From Gordius sp. MW1 (lineage: Eukaryota > Nematomorpha > Gordioida > Gordea > Gordiidae), in assembly GCA_964036665.1 (NCBI GenBank), contig OZ038531.1:18848168-18912167 (forward strand): DNA of 64,000 bases, given 5' to 3'. Position numbers and translations under genes: made by a program. Position 1 is the stretch's first letter. Each line of letters begins with the position of its first letter. Of this stretch, positions 1 through 13,100 are shown piece by piece. Under the pieces are notes generated by a model that did not search any database, was not told where the DNA came from, and was given only the letters and a program-made list of their open reading frames with translations.

Positions 1-932
1 CAAAGCTCCTGCGTCAGAGCACATATGCTAGATATGTGTTTACGTCCAGGTCGGAGCGTTATAGCAACTTTACAACTATACGCCTAAGTGTGCTCTTTCA
101 TATTCAATTTAAAAATTAATATTTCATTCAATAGTTTAAAAATTATAAGCGTTCAAAGTGGTGTCACCTACAGGTTACACTGGTACCTCTCGGGATTCTA
201 ATTTAAAACTAGCATTGCGGAGCGGTAAGGCTATGCTTGTGCTTGAAATGGACAATTTTTCTGATGGTTACGACTACTTCATATTAATTTATATAATTCG
301 TATTACGACTTTAAGACCATAGTTATGTTGTTATTGTCGACGTTATTTGTTTAATTTTGTTGTTGTTTCGTATTATTCATTAAATATAATACTTTTACTT
401 AACACTTGATCCAATTTGTTAAATTTAATTGTAAACGAAAGCTCATGTTTCTATTACTTATATGTATTTCAAAAGTATGTTATTATCGATTAGAGAAAAT
501 TTGTATGGTTAAGACCTTGGCCCCCCTCGTTGTTTTAATTTTAATAGAATGAGGCACCTCAATGGTAATAGTGATAACCAAATTTGAAAAATATACGGTG
601 CACTATCGTTACCTGCGACCATATGAGATAAAAAAATTTGGCGCAAGATTCATGATTTTGAAACCAGGGGCATGCAGGTTGCTTGGTATAGGTACATGCC
701 CGAGCGTGATTTTGGCCCTTTCAACAATCATAACTCAAAAATACAGGCCCAAAATCACTGGAATTTTTTGAACTTACTACAATATATAAGACCTATGCCC
801 TCACCAAAAATTATCCAAATCTGATTTGACATATGACATTGAAAAATCACATTTGACTCATAATTTGTCTCTAAGTTAAGGCTTAAATTACATTTTAAAA
901 TCTAAATTATACGATATTTTTATAAAGAAAAG
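1..932. other. No gene seen; probable ELAC2 intron with a repeat fragment
   Basis: AT-rich. The part near 690-830 shares phrases such as GCGTGATTTTGGCCCTTT and ACCAAAAATTATCC with the repeat arms at 2.0-2.6 and 4.2-4.75 kb, so it is a third, more diverged copy. I could not place an upstream ELAC2 exon. Confidence 0.4.
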
Positions 933-1101
933 TATGATTATACGAGGAGAACGTACGAAGATGATTGTACCACGATTCACTACGTACCCATGATTAAGGA
1001 TAGCGACGATCCCGCTAAATTAGTGGTGGCCAACCCTCAGCCGAACAAAAAAAATTTCACTCCATCCTCAACTTCTAGCTCCGAAACTGAATCAAAATCA
1101 G
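933..1101 (+). CDS. ELAC2: ELAC2 exon a (earliest seen)
   Basis: Reads in frame through [14 protein letters not shown] and a Ser/Thr/Glu-rich tail ([12 protein letters not shown]). This resembles the region of ELAC2 proteins where an acidic Y-x-D-E stretch precedes a low-complexity linker. It ends in phase 1 at a G before GTTATT, which joins exactly to exon b (G|TG = Val). The 5' border is the weakest point: the AG at 931-932 is chosen because the frame is open from there. A 5.7-kb intron follows. Confidence 0.6.
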
Positions 1102-4100
1102 GTTATTTTTTGGCTTGCTGGCTAGATAAATATTGCCCGAATAAAGTGACCAGAGATCAGCTTGTTTAAATGTTTCTGCCCGAACCCGACCCGGTCCATT
1201 TCTTTGTTTAAATGTTTCTGCCCGAACCCGAACTCTTCTACGTCTCTGCTCAGCAAAGTCTTAATCATTAGAGCTGCCCAAACTGCCCAACCCGAAATGA
1301 TTACTTTTAAAATTTTTACAATTATTTTGTTATGAACTTGAAAAAATTTAAGTTTTAACTCTCGATTCTTTTGGATATCGACTACGATTAATAAATATTA
1401 CACAGGGAAAAAAGTGGCAAGATAATACACTAGAACGAAATGGCACGCTATATCAATATTTTTTATGTTCAAATTTCCCGAATCTTGTTATAATGCCCGC
1501 CCGGGCCCTAAATTCTAATTTTTTTTGGTCTCTGCTGAGGACCCCAAGCATTTAATTATATCTAATTCATTAACGACATTAATAAAGAAATTTATGTGTT
1601 TTAGTGTTGAAATATCCCGCTTAAAAATAAGTTTTATGTTTCTCGGGAACTATCTAATAATGGTAATAGTCGATTTCTATTTAAAAAAATTAACTTTCTG
1701 TCATCATTGATGACAACAAGGGGCAATCCTTTTGCACTATTCTTTGGTTCGACATTTGTATACATTAATGCATTTCGATTCAAAGATTTTATGTCAAGTT
1801 CATGTTCAAAATGTGTTTTTTTATAAAGATAAGTTTTTAGGATTTTAATATTGTAATACCATTTTTTAGACCAATAACCCTCTTAGACGCGACGAGTTTT
1901 ACAAGTATAATTAGCATGAAGCTCTTTCAATAGGGAATTTTTTTTATTAATAATTGACTTATAAGGTACTATTTTAACTGTCAGCTAATAGCGCGAACGA
2001 CCAGGTTAATTTGAGTGATTGTTATGTAATGGATCTAATATATAGGCCAAACCATGACGAATCAAAACGTTTTCGACCCACCATTTCAGATCAGGATAAT
2101 TTTTGGGGAGGGTGTAGGTCTCATCTATTAGATTAATTTCTGAAAGTTTTAGCCATTTTGGGCCAATACTTTTTAAGTTATGGACGTTTAAAGGGCCGAA
2201 AGCAGAGCGTTTTATAGATTTTACTATTTTTTTGAAAGTAATTGCGTTATTCACTCAAATTTTGGTGAATTTTGTTCCTAAAAAATTCTCTATCGAAATA
2301 ATTTAACCAAAAACCTCAAACTTTTGCGGTTAATTTTTGGTTGTAAAATTAGTGAAAAATCATAAAAACCTATTCCGCGATTATATGAAATCACCAATTT
2401 CAAAATGTGAACTCCTTTATGACCCATTATCATATTTCAATCATAAAAAGTTTGGGCGCGGCTACGAGATGGTCAAAAATTCACAAAAATGCATTTCCAA
2501 CAAAAATATTTATAGATGGCGGTATAATCAATTATCACAAGAACATATTATGGTGTTTATTTTTTATCAAATTGCAAATTTATAAAGAATTTATGGTAAA
2601 TAAATAAAACTCGAGCCTTCGGCCCTCGTGGGATGGAGAAGGGGGGAATGGGAGTAGGGGAAGGGAAGGGGGACCTCTTCTATATTTCGTATAAACGTAG
2701 CATAATTGCTATGCAATTTATGGGCGAGAAAGGTAGGAAGGGGCGAGAATGATTAAATGCAAAATAATTAGTTAATTAGTTATAGGCCCTTGTACAGGAG
2801 GAAGTAATTATCAATGTTAACCAATTCAAAAACGAAAATAAAAATTTTGATATACATTTTGGCCAATGGTCATATTCCATTGGTCAGCAGCCAACGGACG
2901 GCCAAAAAGTCTTATTATCAATGGTATTAACAAGAACTATATATTAATTTAAACAAAAAAAATAAAAAGAAATTTGGCCTCTCCTGGATAGAACCCACAT
3001 CAGGAGAGGCATAGGGGGGGGCACAGGGACCCATATCAGTAGAGGCATAGGCTCTGCTAGGGGAGGGCACAGGGTAATTGTCAATGTTAGCCAAAAAAAC
3101 GAAAAAAATAATTTCGATTCACATTTTGGCCAATGGTCATTTTTTCCATCGGTCAGCAGCCAGCGGACGGCCAAAAAGTCATAATAGCAATGGTAGTAAA
3201 AGGAACAATCATAATAGTCAAAAAAAACGAAAAAAAGACTTGGATTCACATTTTGGCCAATGGTCATTTTTTTCATTGGTCAGCACCCAACGGACGGCCA
3301 AAAAGTCTTATTATCAATGGTATTAACAAGAACAATATATTAATTTAATTTAAGAAAAAAATAAAAGTTTTGCCCTCTCCGAGATTCGAACCCACATTAG
3401 TAAAGGCATAGGCTTTTGTAGGGGCACAGGGACCCATATCAGTAGAGGCATAGGCTTTTGTAGGGGCATAGGGACCCATATCAGTAGAGGCGTAGGCCCT
3501 TGTAGGAAAGGGCGTAAGGTAATTATCAATGTTAACCTACCCAATTCAAAAACGAAAATATATAAATTGCATAGCAATTAAAAATTTCGTATTTTGCCAA
3601 TGGTCATTTTTTTCATTGGTCAGTAGCCAGCGGACGGGCAAAAATTCATATTATCAATGGTATTAACAAGAACAAAAAAATTCGTCCTCTCCCGAGCTTG
3701 AACCCGGGATATCCAGGTCACAAAGCTGGCGTCAATAACTTGGTGGACAACGGACAACGGACGACGGACGACGGACAACCAAAAACGAGCCCATAAATTG
3801 CATAGCAATTAATATTGGAATAAAAATAAACTTAAATTTGATATTTTTTCTGCGCAATTGGCAATTATCCGAGTTTGAAAATTAGATCTTGAATTTTAAC
3901 TTAATGATATAGGGGTATGCTAAAATTGATATGAGGTTGAAAAATAAATAAATACTAATATGATGGCAAAATTGCTCATATATTTTTATTTTTGTACTGA
4001 TAATCCATGCTAAAAATAAAAAATTTATGCAGGATGGAAGGTATTTCAAAAAATTTCTTGCTAGGTGTGACCATTTTTTATTTTATTTAAACCTAAGGTT

Positions 4101-7100
4101 ATTTTCAAACTCGGTTACTTGCCCATCGCGTAGATAAAAGTTCAAAATTTAAGTTTATTTTTAATCCAATATTATTTATTTACAATATATTTTTTAAAAA
4201 TTTTCAATTTGATAAAAAACAAATACCATAATATATTCTTGTGATAATTGGTTATACAGCCATCTATAAATATTTTTGTTGGAAATGCAATTTTTCGAAT
4301 ATTTGACCATCTCGTAGCCGCTCCCAAACTTTTTATGATTGAAATATGATAATGGGTCATAAAGGAGTTCACATTGTGAAATTGGTGATTTCATATACCG
4401 GAGAAATATGTTTTTATGATTTTTCACCGCAAAAGTTTAAGGTTTTGGTTAAATTATTTCGATAGAGAATTTTATTAGGAACAAAATGCACCAAAATTTG
4501 AGTGAATAACGCAATTTCTTTCAAAAATATGACAAAAATAGTAAAATCCATAAAACGCTCTCGAACGTGATTTTGGCCCTTTAAACGTCCATAAATGGCT
4601 AAATTTTTTAGAAATTAATCTAATAAATGAGGCCTACACCCTGATCAAAAATTATCCTGATCTGAGATGGTCGGTCGTCTTTTTTTTGACGAATCGAAAT
4701 GTAATGGCCCATAGTGAATATTTACGATATCTTATTTAGTTCGTTGCAGGATCAAAAGCTTATTATGCTTTTCCAATATGACGAAATTAGCTAATTTGAT
4801 TATCTATGGGCAAGTCAAAGCTCAAAATTTTGTTAAATATAAGAATTTTTGTATATACTTACTGCAATCTGACCTTGGCTGCCTAAATATCAAAGTGTTT
4901 CATTACTAGCTGTAAGGAGGAAGGCTCCGTTGATTTTGAATGTTAAATAAATACCTTTTTAAATGAAAAATTTATAAAAAAATTCCTTTTTTGGTTATTA
5001 AAAGTGAATGGGCATCTGATAGATGCCGCTCCTAAACCCCTTAAAGATATTCAAGAAACTATGGGACCCAGGGCAAAACCAGGCAAGGAGAGGAAAGCTA
5101 AAGTTTTTAAGCCAGGAGGCAGAATATCTTATATAGGAGAGGTTATTTTTTTCTTTAAATCATGAGTATTTTACAGGAGGGCGTTTTGAATGATATTCCT
5201 AGCTTTATAATTAGCTATAACCTATTTACGAGGATAACCTTAATTAAAGGTTAAGTATTGTTTATTAATATCAATTGCTATGCAATTTATGGGCTCGCTT
5301 TTGGTTGTCCGTCCGTCCTCTCCATCCTGTTATTTAAACCTTTTCTATGCAATTTTGCCTTACTAAACCTACTAAAATAATTTCCTTCTATATCCCTAAC
5401 ATATGGTAAAAGTTAAACAAGATTCCATATATTTTGAACAGAGAGCATTAAAGTTTTACTAAGATAGATGTGATGTTTGGTCTGTTAAAAGAAATTAAAA
5501 TTACAAATTAAGACTTTTATCGTTAAACACTTCAAATAATGTTTAAAATTTTTGACGAATTTTTCTCCAAATCATTGCATATTACTTTATCTCTTCAAAA
5601 TGAGGTGGTTTCATGAAAAATTACCTTATTAATTTAACCCCCTTTTTACTAAAGAACATCTTCACAACAATTACATTCAGAGCGTTGATGATAAAAAAAC
5701 ACTTTAACTTGTAAAGTTTATATATAATGTTAGGGTTGGCTTGATATGCACAAGATAAATAAAGATCTATCTAAACACAAAGAAACATTTTACGTTCAAA
5801 TAATTATAATTATGATATACACGAATAAAAAAAATATAAATAGAGACAAATGGAAATTAATGTTGAAAGGACTGACCATCGGGTGATAAATAGTCATAGA
5901 GAGAACAAAGAAGAGGGTTGGATTGATGAAATCGCAGGGAAATTAAGTAAAAGTCTGACAAAAATATAGGCAAATAATTGGTTATAGTGGTCAAACATTT
6001 ATGGTTAAAGTAAAGCATGAAACAATAAAAAGTAAATAAATGGCAGGTATATTAATAAGTCTATGTAAATTATTTTATTAGACCGTTTGGATGTAGGGGG
6101 GAGGGGGGGGGGTGGATTTAGAGAATTAAATAGTACCTATACTATAAGTTATAAGAATGAGAGAATAAGTATACTACATTTTAGAGGTATGCGTGGGTGG
6201 GTGCATGGGCTTAGCCAGGTTGGATTAGGGGGGGGGGGCGAATGCTAAAGTTTTTTTAAGGGGGGGGGGGGGGGGGGGGCAAAGCATAATTGTTTTTTGA
6301 TTTCTAAGGGTTTTCGTATTGAAATTTTTTTCCACATTTAGGCGGGGGGGGGGGGGGCTGTCTGAATTAGCGAAGTTGTCAAGGCTTAAAATTTTGATGA
6401 ATGACCAAAAATGAATAAGGCTTTAAACCCGGGTCTAGCTCGGACAAACGGCTTTTTCATTGGGCTCAGGCCTAAGGAAATCTATTTTGCAGGGCTCTCC
6501 CATTAATTTCATCGATCCAACCCTTACATACCATTACTAATACACACAGTAATTTTAACCTGCGAATTAAAACTTTTGGATCAGAACGACACGTTTGTCT
6601 TAGACTGGAAAGATCTGTCAAAACATTTATCCCGGCGAAAATGTTTATCCTAGTAATACACGCTTTTACATTGTAAATTTAAAGCTTTCACTGTCCAAAT
6701 TATATATAAATCCGCAGTAATGTGCCGACTTTACTAGATATAGTTTTTTATATTTATATTAAAATTAATTTATAGGTTACACATAAATAGTGATATATTA
6801 TTCTTTGTTTCATAAATTGTACGCCAAGCCCGGTGCCTTAGATTACCAAAAGTGTATGGATTTCAAGGTACCACGCAATAGTCGGCTTTTGGGTAATTTG
6901 AAAGCGGGTCAAGACGCAATTATAGACGATGGAACTGTGGTATTTTGCCCCTTTCTTATATGAATATCAATGTGATTTTAGTCGTTTTTGTGTATGTGAC
7001 ACAAACTTGAAAACCCCGTTGATAAAATTAGACTTTCGGGCGGGCCTTATAAAAATATTCGGGCGAAATGAGATTTTTTATTTTTATAAAATGTCATATA

Positions 7101-10100
7101 TTGTAGTGTATTATTTTGTCACTTTTTGATTGTTTAATATTTATTAATCCTAGTTCTTATTTAAAAAAATCCCGAGTTAATTTTCACAAGTTTGCAATAT
7201 AACAGATTGAATGGAAAAATTTAAAAATTTATTTTCGGGCCCGACAGCTCTGATGATTTTGGCTGGGTTTGGTGGGCTAGGAGGTTTTGGGTTGGCAATT
7301 TAGCTTAAAAATTGGAGCGGGTCGGTTCGGGCAGAAAAGATGAACAAATCTGACCTCTGTGTGTGGCAAACAATATTAAAATGGTCTGAGTACTAGTAAA
7401 TGATAAAGTTTATATTTATCGTCATACGCCTACACTGGTTTAGGGTGTGTCAAATAAGAGATTGTTTTTTATTAGATGAATGTTGTTTCAAATTTTGTAT
7501 CAATAATGAAGTTTAACTGAAATATTAGAAGAAAGTTTAAAATTTTGTATTTTTGATATTAAATGGCATCCCATTAGAGTTGGTCCAATATTCTATATCC
7601 TGGCTCCGAGGTTTACTTATTGAATAGATAATATAAGTTTTAAAATAAAAAACTTTTGATCAGTATAACTTTTTATTTATTTACCGCCTCATAACTAATT
7701 ATCAAGTCTACACTAAGCCCTTATGACTTTCGTAATTTTTAGGTTAAATCGAGTGATGTTGTGGGCCTTGAAGAACTAGCCTTGCATTTTGCCGTAGTGG
7801 AATGCCCTTCGATGGAATACATAGCTTATTTTACTACGAACCAATTAGCCCGATTTCATTTAGGTGAAAGGGGCGGTCGCTTTTCAATTTTAGATAGCGC
7901 TGTACGAGAAAAAAAAAGCTTTTTTGACAGCCTCAAAATTTTTTTTGATTTTATTTTATCATTTTGCTTGCTTTTTAACTTGAAATTTTAATTTTAGATG
8001 AGAAATTAAGCGTATATCGAAGTTTTTGAGATTAAATTGAAGTTTCTGATCAATTTTACAAGATTTTATACGCTTTCGTGTTCAAAGTTTATCCTTAAGC
8101 ATTTGGCGGATCTATCTAATTTAGTAACTATAAATTTTTTTAGAGGTTTCCTTTAAAAAATTTTTCCAAAGGTGTTCGCGTTTAAAGTTCGTTTTTTGGC
8201 CAAAATGCATTAAAAAGTTATTGTAAACCCTGAATTTAGAAAATATTCCTATGAAAAATCCTTCATAAACAAATGTTATTTCTAAACAATATTTCCCTAA
8301 CAATTCAAAAGAGCCATCACTTTTGGCTAGTCTAGAGCTTTATCTTCCAATATTTAAAGGTTGATAAAGATTTGGAGAAGAGGATTATTCGGGTAGCTCC
8401 TTTTAATGCCTAAGAAAAATATGGATTTATCAATTATGATGAGTGCAAAAAAAATTTGGTTTCATATTAATTTATTTAATCTCGTTGAACTTTATGTCAT
8501 GCTTTTGTTTTTTTTGCGAATAGATGCGATCGATGCAAATAAAATGAAACTCATAGTTTACTTCACGCCCAGGGAAGTCTTGGAAACATCTATTTACAAA
8601 AATTGGATGGCAAAGTAAGTTTCTTTGTTTCGGCTTAGGATTCAAATTATTTCCTATTTATTTTATCAATGAAGCGTATTTTTTATGCGTGAGAACTAAA
8701 AATGATATCTATAAACCACATTTTGTAGTTTCTTAATTATAAAATTCAAACATTTTATTATTTTAAAGCTTTTATTATAGTCCAGCGTACTTTTGGTCAT
8801 AATTCTTTGTTTTATTTCTATTTATGGAACGATAGGGGTATTATAATATGTCATTCTGTTCGATTTATAAATTTCACTTTACCGTTATCTTAATTTTTAC
8901 TAATGTAGCCAGCATAATGGTATTTATGCTTATCTCAGCGAGCCCGGCTTTAAAGCGTAGTCAAATATATAAATGTTTGTGTTGTAAAAACGGCTGGGTT
9001 TTGTTTGGTTAACTTTTGCCTTTGATAGGACATAAACAGACTTAAGGTTTTTGGTATTAAATTCTATGAAAAAAATAATAATTTTTTTACCTTTTCTCAG
9101 ATTTGGTCATTCCACCTCGCACTTGGTAGTTAACGAGTCAAACCACGGAGACCTTTCCTTTATAGACGCCCTGGAATTTCAAGCCAAAATAAACCTTCTC
9201 GACCCCGATATATATCCTTTGGGTTCGGTAGCACACCCACCAGACCCAAATAATAACGATTGGCCGCTGGAGCAGGGTTCTTATCATGATTGCGGACCAT
9301 TATACCCGGGAAAAACGATAGCGAAATTTCATTTGAGACCCGCTTGCGATAGCCCCTACGATATAACCGACGTGAAACCATTTAGGCAGTGATTGCTTGC
9401 TAGCAGTGGCTATTTTATATTCATAGTCTAGATAGACTTCTCATGCCCTATGTTCCATGTGGTAAATTGTGTGTCAAATTTTCCTCCATTTGAAGATAAT
9501 GACAACTGGAGTATTTCAGCCATGCCATTTTGCGGTATAACAGTGAGTTTACCTTCTGCACTATTTTATGAATTTCAACGAACGTCATTAAATTAATAAT
9601 ATGCAAAATATAGATGGCGCTATTTTTTGGATTTAATTTTTATGTAATGTGTAAATTATATTTATTTAGAATCTGTTTTAGATTTCTGCACAATTCAATA
9701 TTTTTTTATTTATCTTTTTAAGATATATTTACAAAAATCACTAATATTTATTTAATTACCACTTTACCATGTTATCATTAAAATGGTGGAAAAAGGAGAA
9801 CACATTTTGTGCGTTGATGAGCAGTTAATATAGGCTATGGTTGGTTATATTATAATTTACCTTCAGTTGAAATTTGGTTGTTAATTTACAGTTTACACAA
9901 ATGACGATTGTTAAATAGGTATTTTACTTTTCATTTTGTACTGGATCACCATGCTTNNNNNNNNNNNNNNNNNNNNNNNNNNNNNNNNNNNNNNNNNNNN
10001 NNNNNNNNNNNNNNNNNNNNNNNNNNNNNNNNNNNNNNNNNNNNNNNNNNNNNNNNNNNNNNNNNNNNNNNNNNNNNNNNNNNNNNNNNNNNNNNNNNNN

Positions 10101-13100
10101 NNNNNNNNNNNNNNNNNNNNNNNNNNNNNNNNNNNNNNNNNNNNNNNNNNNNNNNNTTTACCACGCAGGCCTCAGGGCTTCGCCCCCAAAACCTCCTAAT
10201 AATTCTTCCTCTCACTATTCACAATTCATATTTTTGGGCACTGGGTCGGCCGTCCCTAACAAAACCAGAAACGTTAGTGCCATTTGGCTCAGCCTGGAGC
10301 CCGACACTTCGATTATGCTCGATTGTGGGGAAGGAACTTTTGGTCAGGTTGCCCGATTTTTTGGTCTGCTCCAGGCCCCAGAACCACGTCATGAAGGTCT
10401 TCTGTTAGACCATATGCTCCGTAGCTTAAATTGTGTCTTCATATCGCACTTACACGCTGACCACTACCTAGGCCTCATTAGCATTATAAAGTAATGAATT
10501 TTTTTTTAGTACTGGACAGATTGTTTAAAAAGTTATGAATATGCTAAGCTCTAAACTTGATTTTAATCGATCGAAGCGAATTTGTAGTATGTTAGGGAGA
10601 AGTTGTAATGCCTATTTTTCAAAAGAAACTCATTTTTTTTAAACTTCAAGGCTTTATTTATTTACAAGAGTATTTTTGTGTACTTTCTTCGCATATTGAG
10701 CCATTTTGCATTGGATTGATTGTAGCGGGTTAATGTATGTGAGCGAAGTAGTGTATCTTACGTTTTTTTTTTAAAAATAGTTATTAAAAGCTTAAAAACT
10801 TTCTTTTGTTGAAATGAACATTAGTGTTTATAGATAAGCTTGTTGTGCCATATTGCGTAGGGTAATTTATTGAAGCGATTTAGATGTACATGAGTGAAAT
10901 AGTTTACATTTTTTCGGAGAATAATTATTTTCTCAAGCTTAAAAACATTTTTTAATTGGAAGAATAGAGGGTATTGCTGTGCATTTTATGGGTTTTAGAT
11001 AACATTTATAGCTTGTTGTGCCATTTCCCGTTTAAATAATAATTATTAGTGGGTTTCAAAATACATCGCGACGACTTGTTAAGTTTAAATCAGCCTGCAG
11101 CTTGCTATCTCTTCCTCACGATTAATCTGTAAATTGACACTGTCTTTTAAAATATAACTCCATTTAGTGGAGACTAGAGTTGTAAAAACAGCTGGGTTCT
11201 GTTAGGTCGGCCTTTGGTTTAGTCGACTAAACATGACCAGACCAAATCAATTGTTAGCCTTAGTTAAACTAAAGGTCGACCAAACAAAACCTAGCCGTTT
11301 TTGCAACACTAGTGGAGACGTCGGATATTTGTGACAAAAAAATTATAAGCGCCTGTGTTGAGTTTGGCTATACCTGAACGGAGCAGAATCGGGGAAATTT
11401 AAAAATTAGCTGCTTAACACTTTGGTCATTTTTCGGAATCTCATACTTTACATCAAGCAATATTTTTATAAATTTACTAGCGAAAGGAGGCTAGCCTTTC
11501 AACGAAATCCACTGGCACCTACTGACGGAGATGAAAAGCGGAGAAAATTGATTTTGGTAGGACCGAAGGGCTTGGCAACCTTTTTAAAACCTTACAATTA
11601 CAAACACCAAGAGATTATGTCCGAATTTGAGTATCTATTAACAAATTTTGTTGAAATATAATATTTATTATTAAATTAATCCATTTTTTGCATTGATTGT
11701 GGCTTAATAAATTTTCTTACCTAGCATTAAAGTAAATCTATACCATATAATCTATGTGCGATCCTTATTAAAATCCCCATTTTAAATTTTTTATAGCGTT
11801 TTTTCTCCAACTTTTTTTTTCTTGCTTGACTTTTGATAACTAAATGATCGATTGCCCGGAATTTTTTTAGGTAAAATAGTATTGATAATTAATTTCTTTA
11901 AATTTTGGTACGTAAATATTGAATTGCAAAACTTTTTTTCACAAATTCCTCTAGCTATATTATGGGGTTGCTCCAAAAAATTGAAATTTTTTTACATAGT
12001 TGGAGGTTATGATTTACAACCGATTTTTCATAAAAAAGATTCATCCATTCTTCCCAACTCATGCCGGAGACGTATGATCCTCAAGCCTTTCAAATGCTCA
12101 AGACACACCTCGGTATCGAAGAAGTGAATTCATACCAATTGCATTGCCGTATTTGTATATAATAAACATTATTATGTGAGATAACGCAACACAGTTTCTT
12201 TATTAAATTTTTAAAATTTGCCGTTTAAAAAGGTCTACTAACCCTATTTTGAGTGCTAAGTAGGCTCGTAACCAAAATTTTTCACGTGTGTGTTTATGAT
12301 TAGTTCGTTGCCGTCCCCGTTTACCACTTCAAAAATCCCACGGGCCTCGTGCTCGGTCATAAAGGTAGACGCGTAGTGTATTCCGGCGACACTCTGCCCT
12401 GCGATAATTTAATCAAATACGGACACCCATGCGATGTCCTAATTCACGAGGCCACCATGGAAGATGATTTAGAGAGTGAAGGCTTCAAAAAGAGACATAG
12501 GTTTGTCGATCACTACGCTACACAACTACTAACATGGGCGTAGCCAATGGGGGGCAGGTGGGGGAGGCTGCCCCCTCTAAATCCAAAAATATCTTGAAAT
12601 TTATTAGAATTATACCTAAAATTTAAAATGATCATTTTGCCCCTCCTTAAATCATTATTGTCCCCCCTCTAATTCCAAGCTGGCTACGTTCGTGACTACT
12701 AAATTTGTGTAGTGAAATAGTTGTGAAAGTATTATTTTTTGATATCGCTACAATTGTTCTTACCTAGTGTTGGGAAATATGTGAATTGCAGAAGTAATAT
12801 GCTCATAGAGTTTGTGAAATCGTTTACCCTCAAACATGGTGACCTACGGCCCTACTTAATAATTGTCAGCTGTTCGCCAGATGGTTTCATTAGTTTATGA
12901 TTGTATAGTTAATTATACGTATTGAAGTGTGTTTTGCTTTATTAGCACGATATCCCAAGCCTTGGATGTGGGGAAAAGGATGAATGCCAAATTTACGCTG
13001 CTAACCCATTTCAGTCAGAGATACTCGAAAATTCCCCTCATAAACGAAAATCACGAAGCTTTCGCAACGCTTAAAAATGCTGGAATCGCTTTTGACAATA

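Noticed and set aside
12124-12156. Continuation of ELAC2 exon h to the later GTATTT donor
   Set aside because: It would leave phase 1, while exon i begins in phase 0, and would add residues not expected between I-E-E and V-Y-H.
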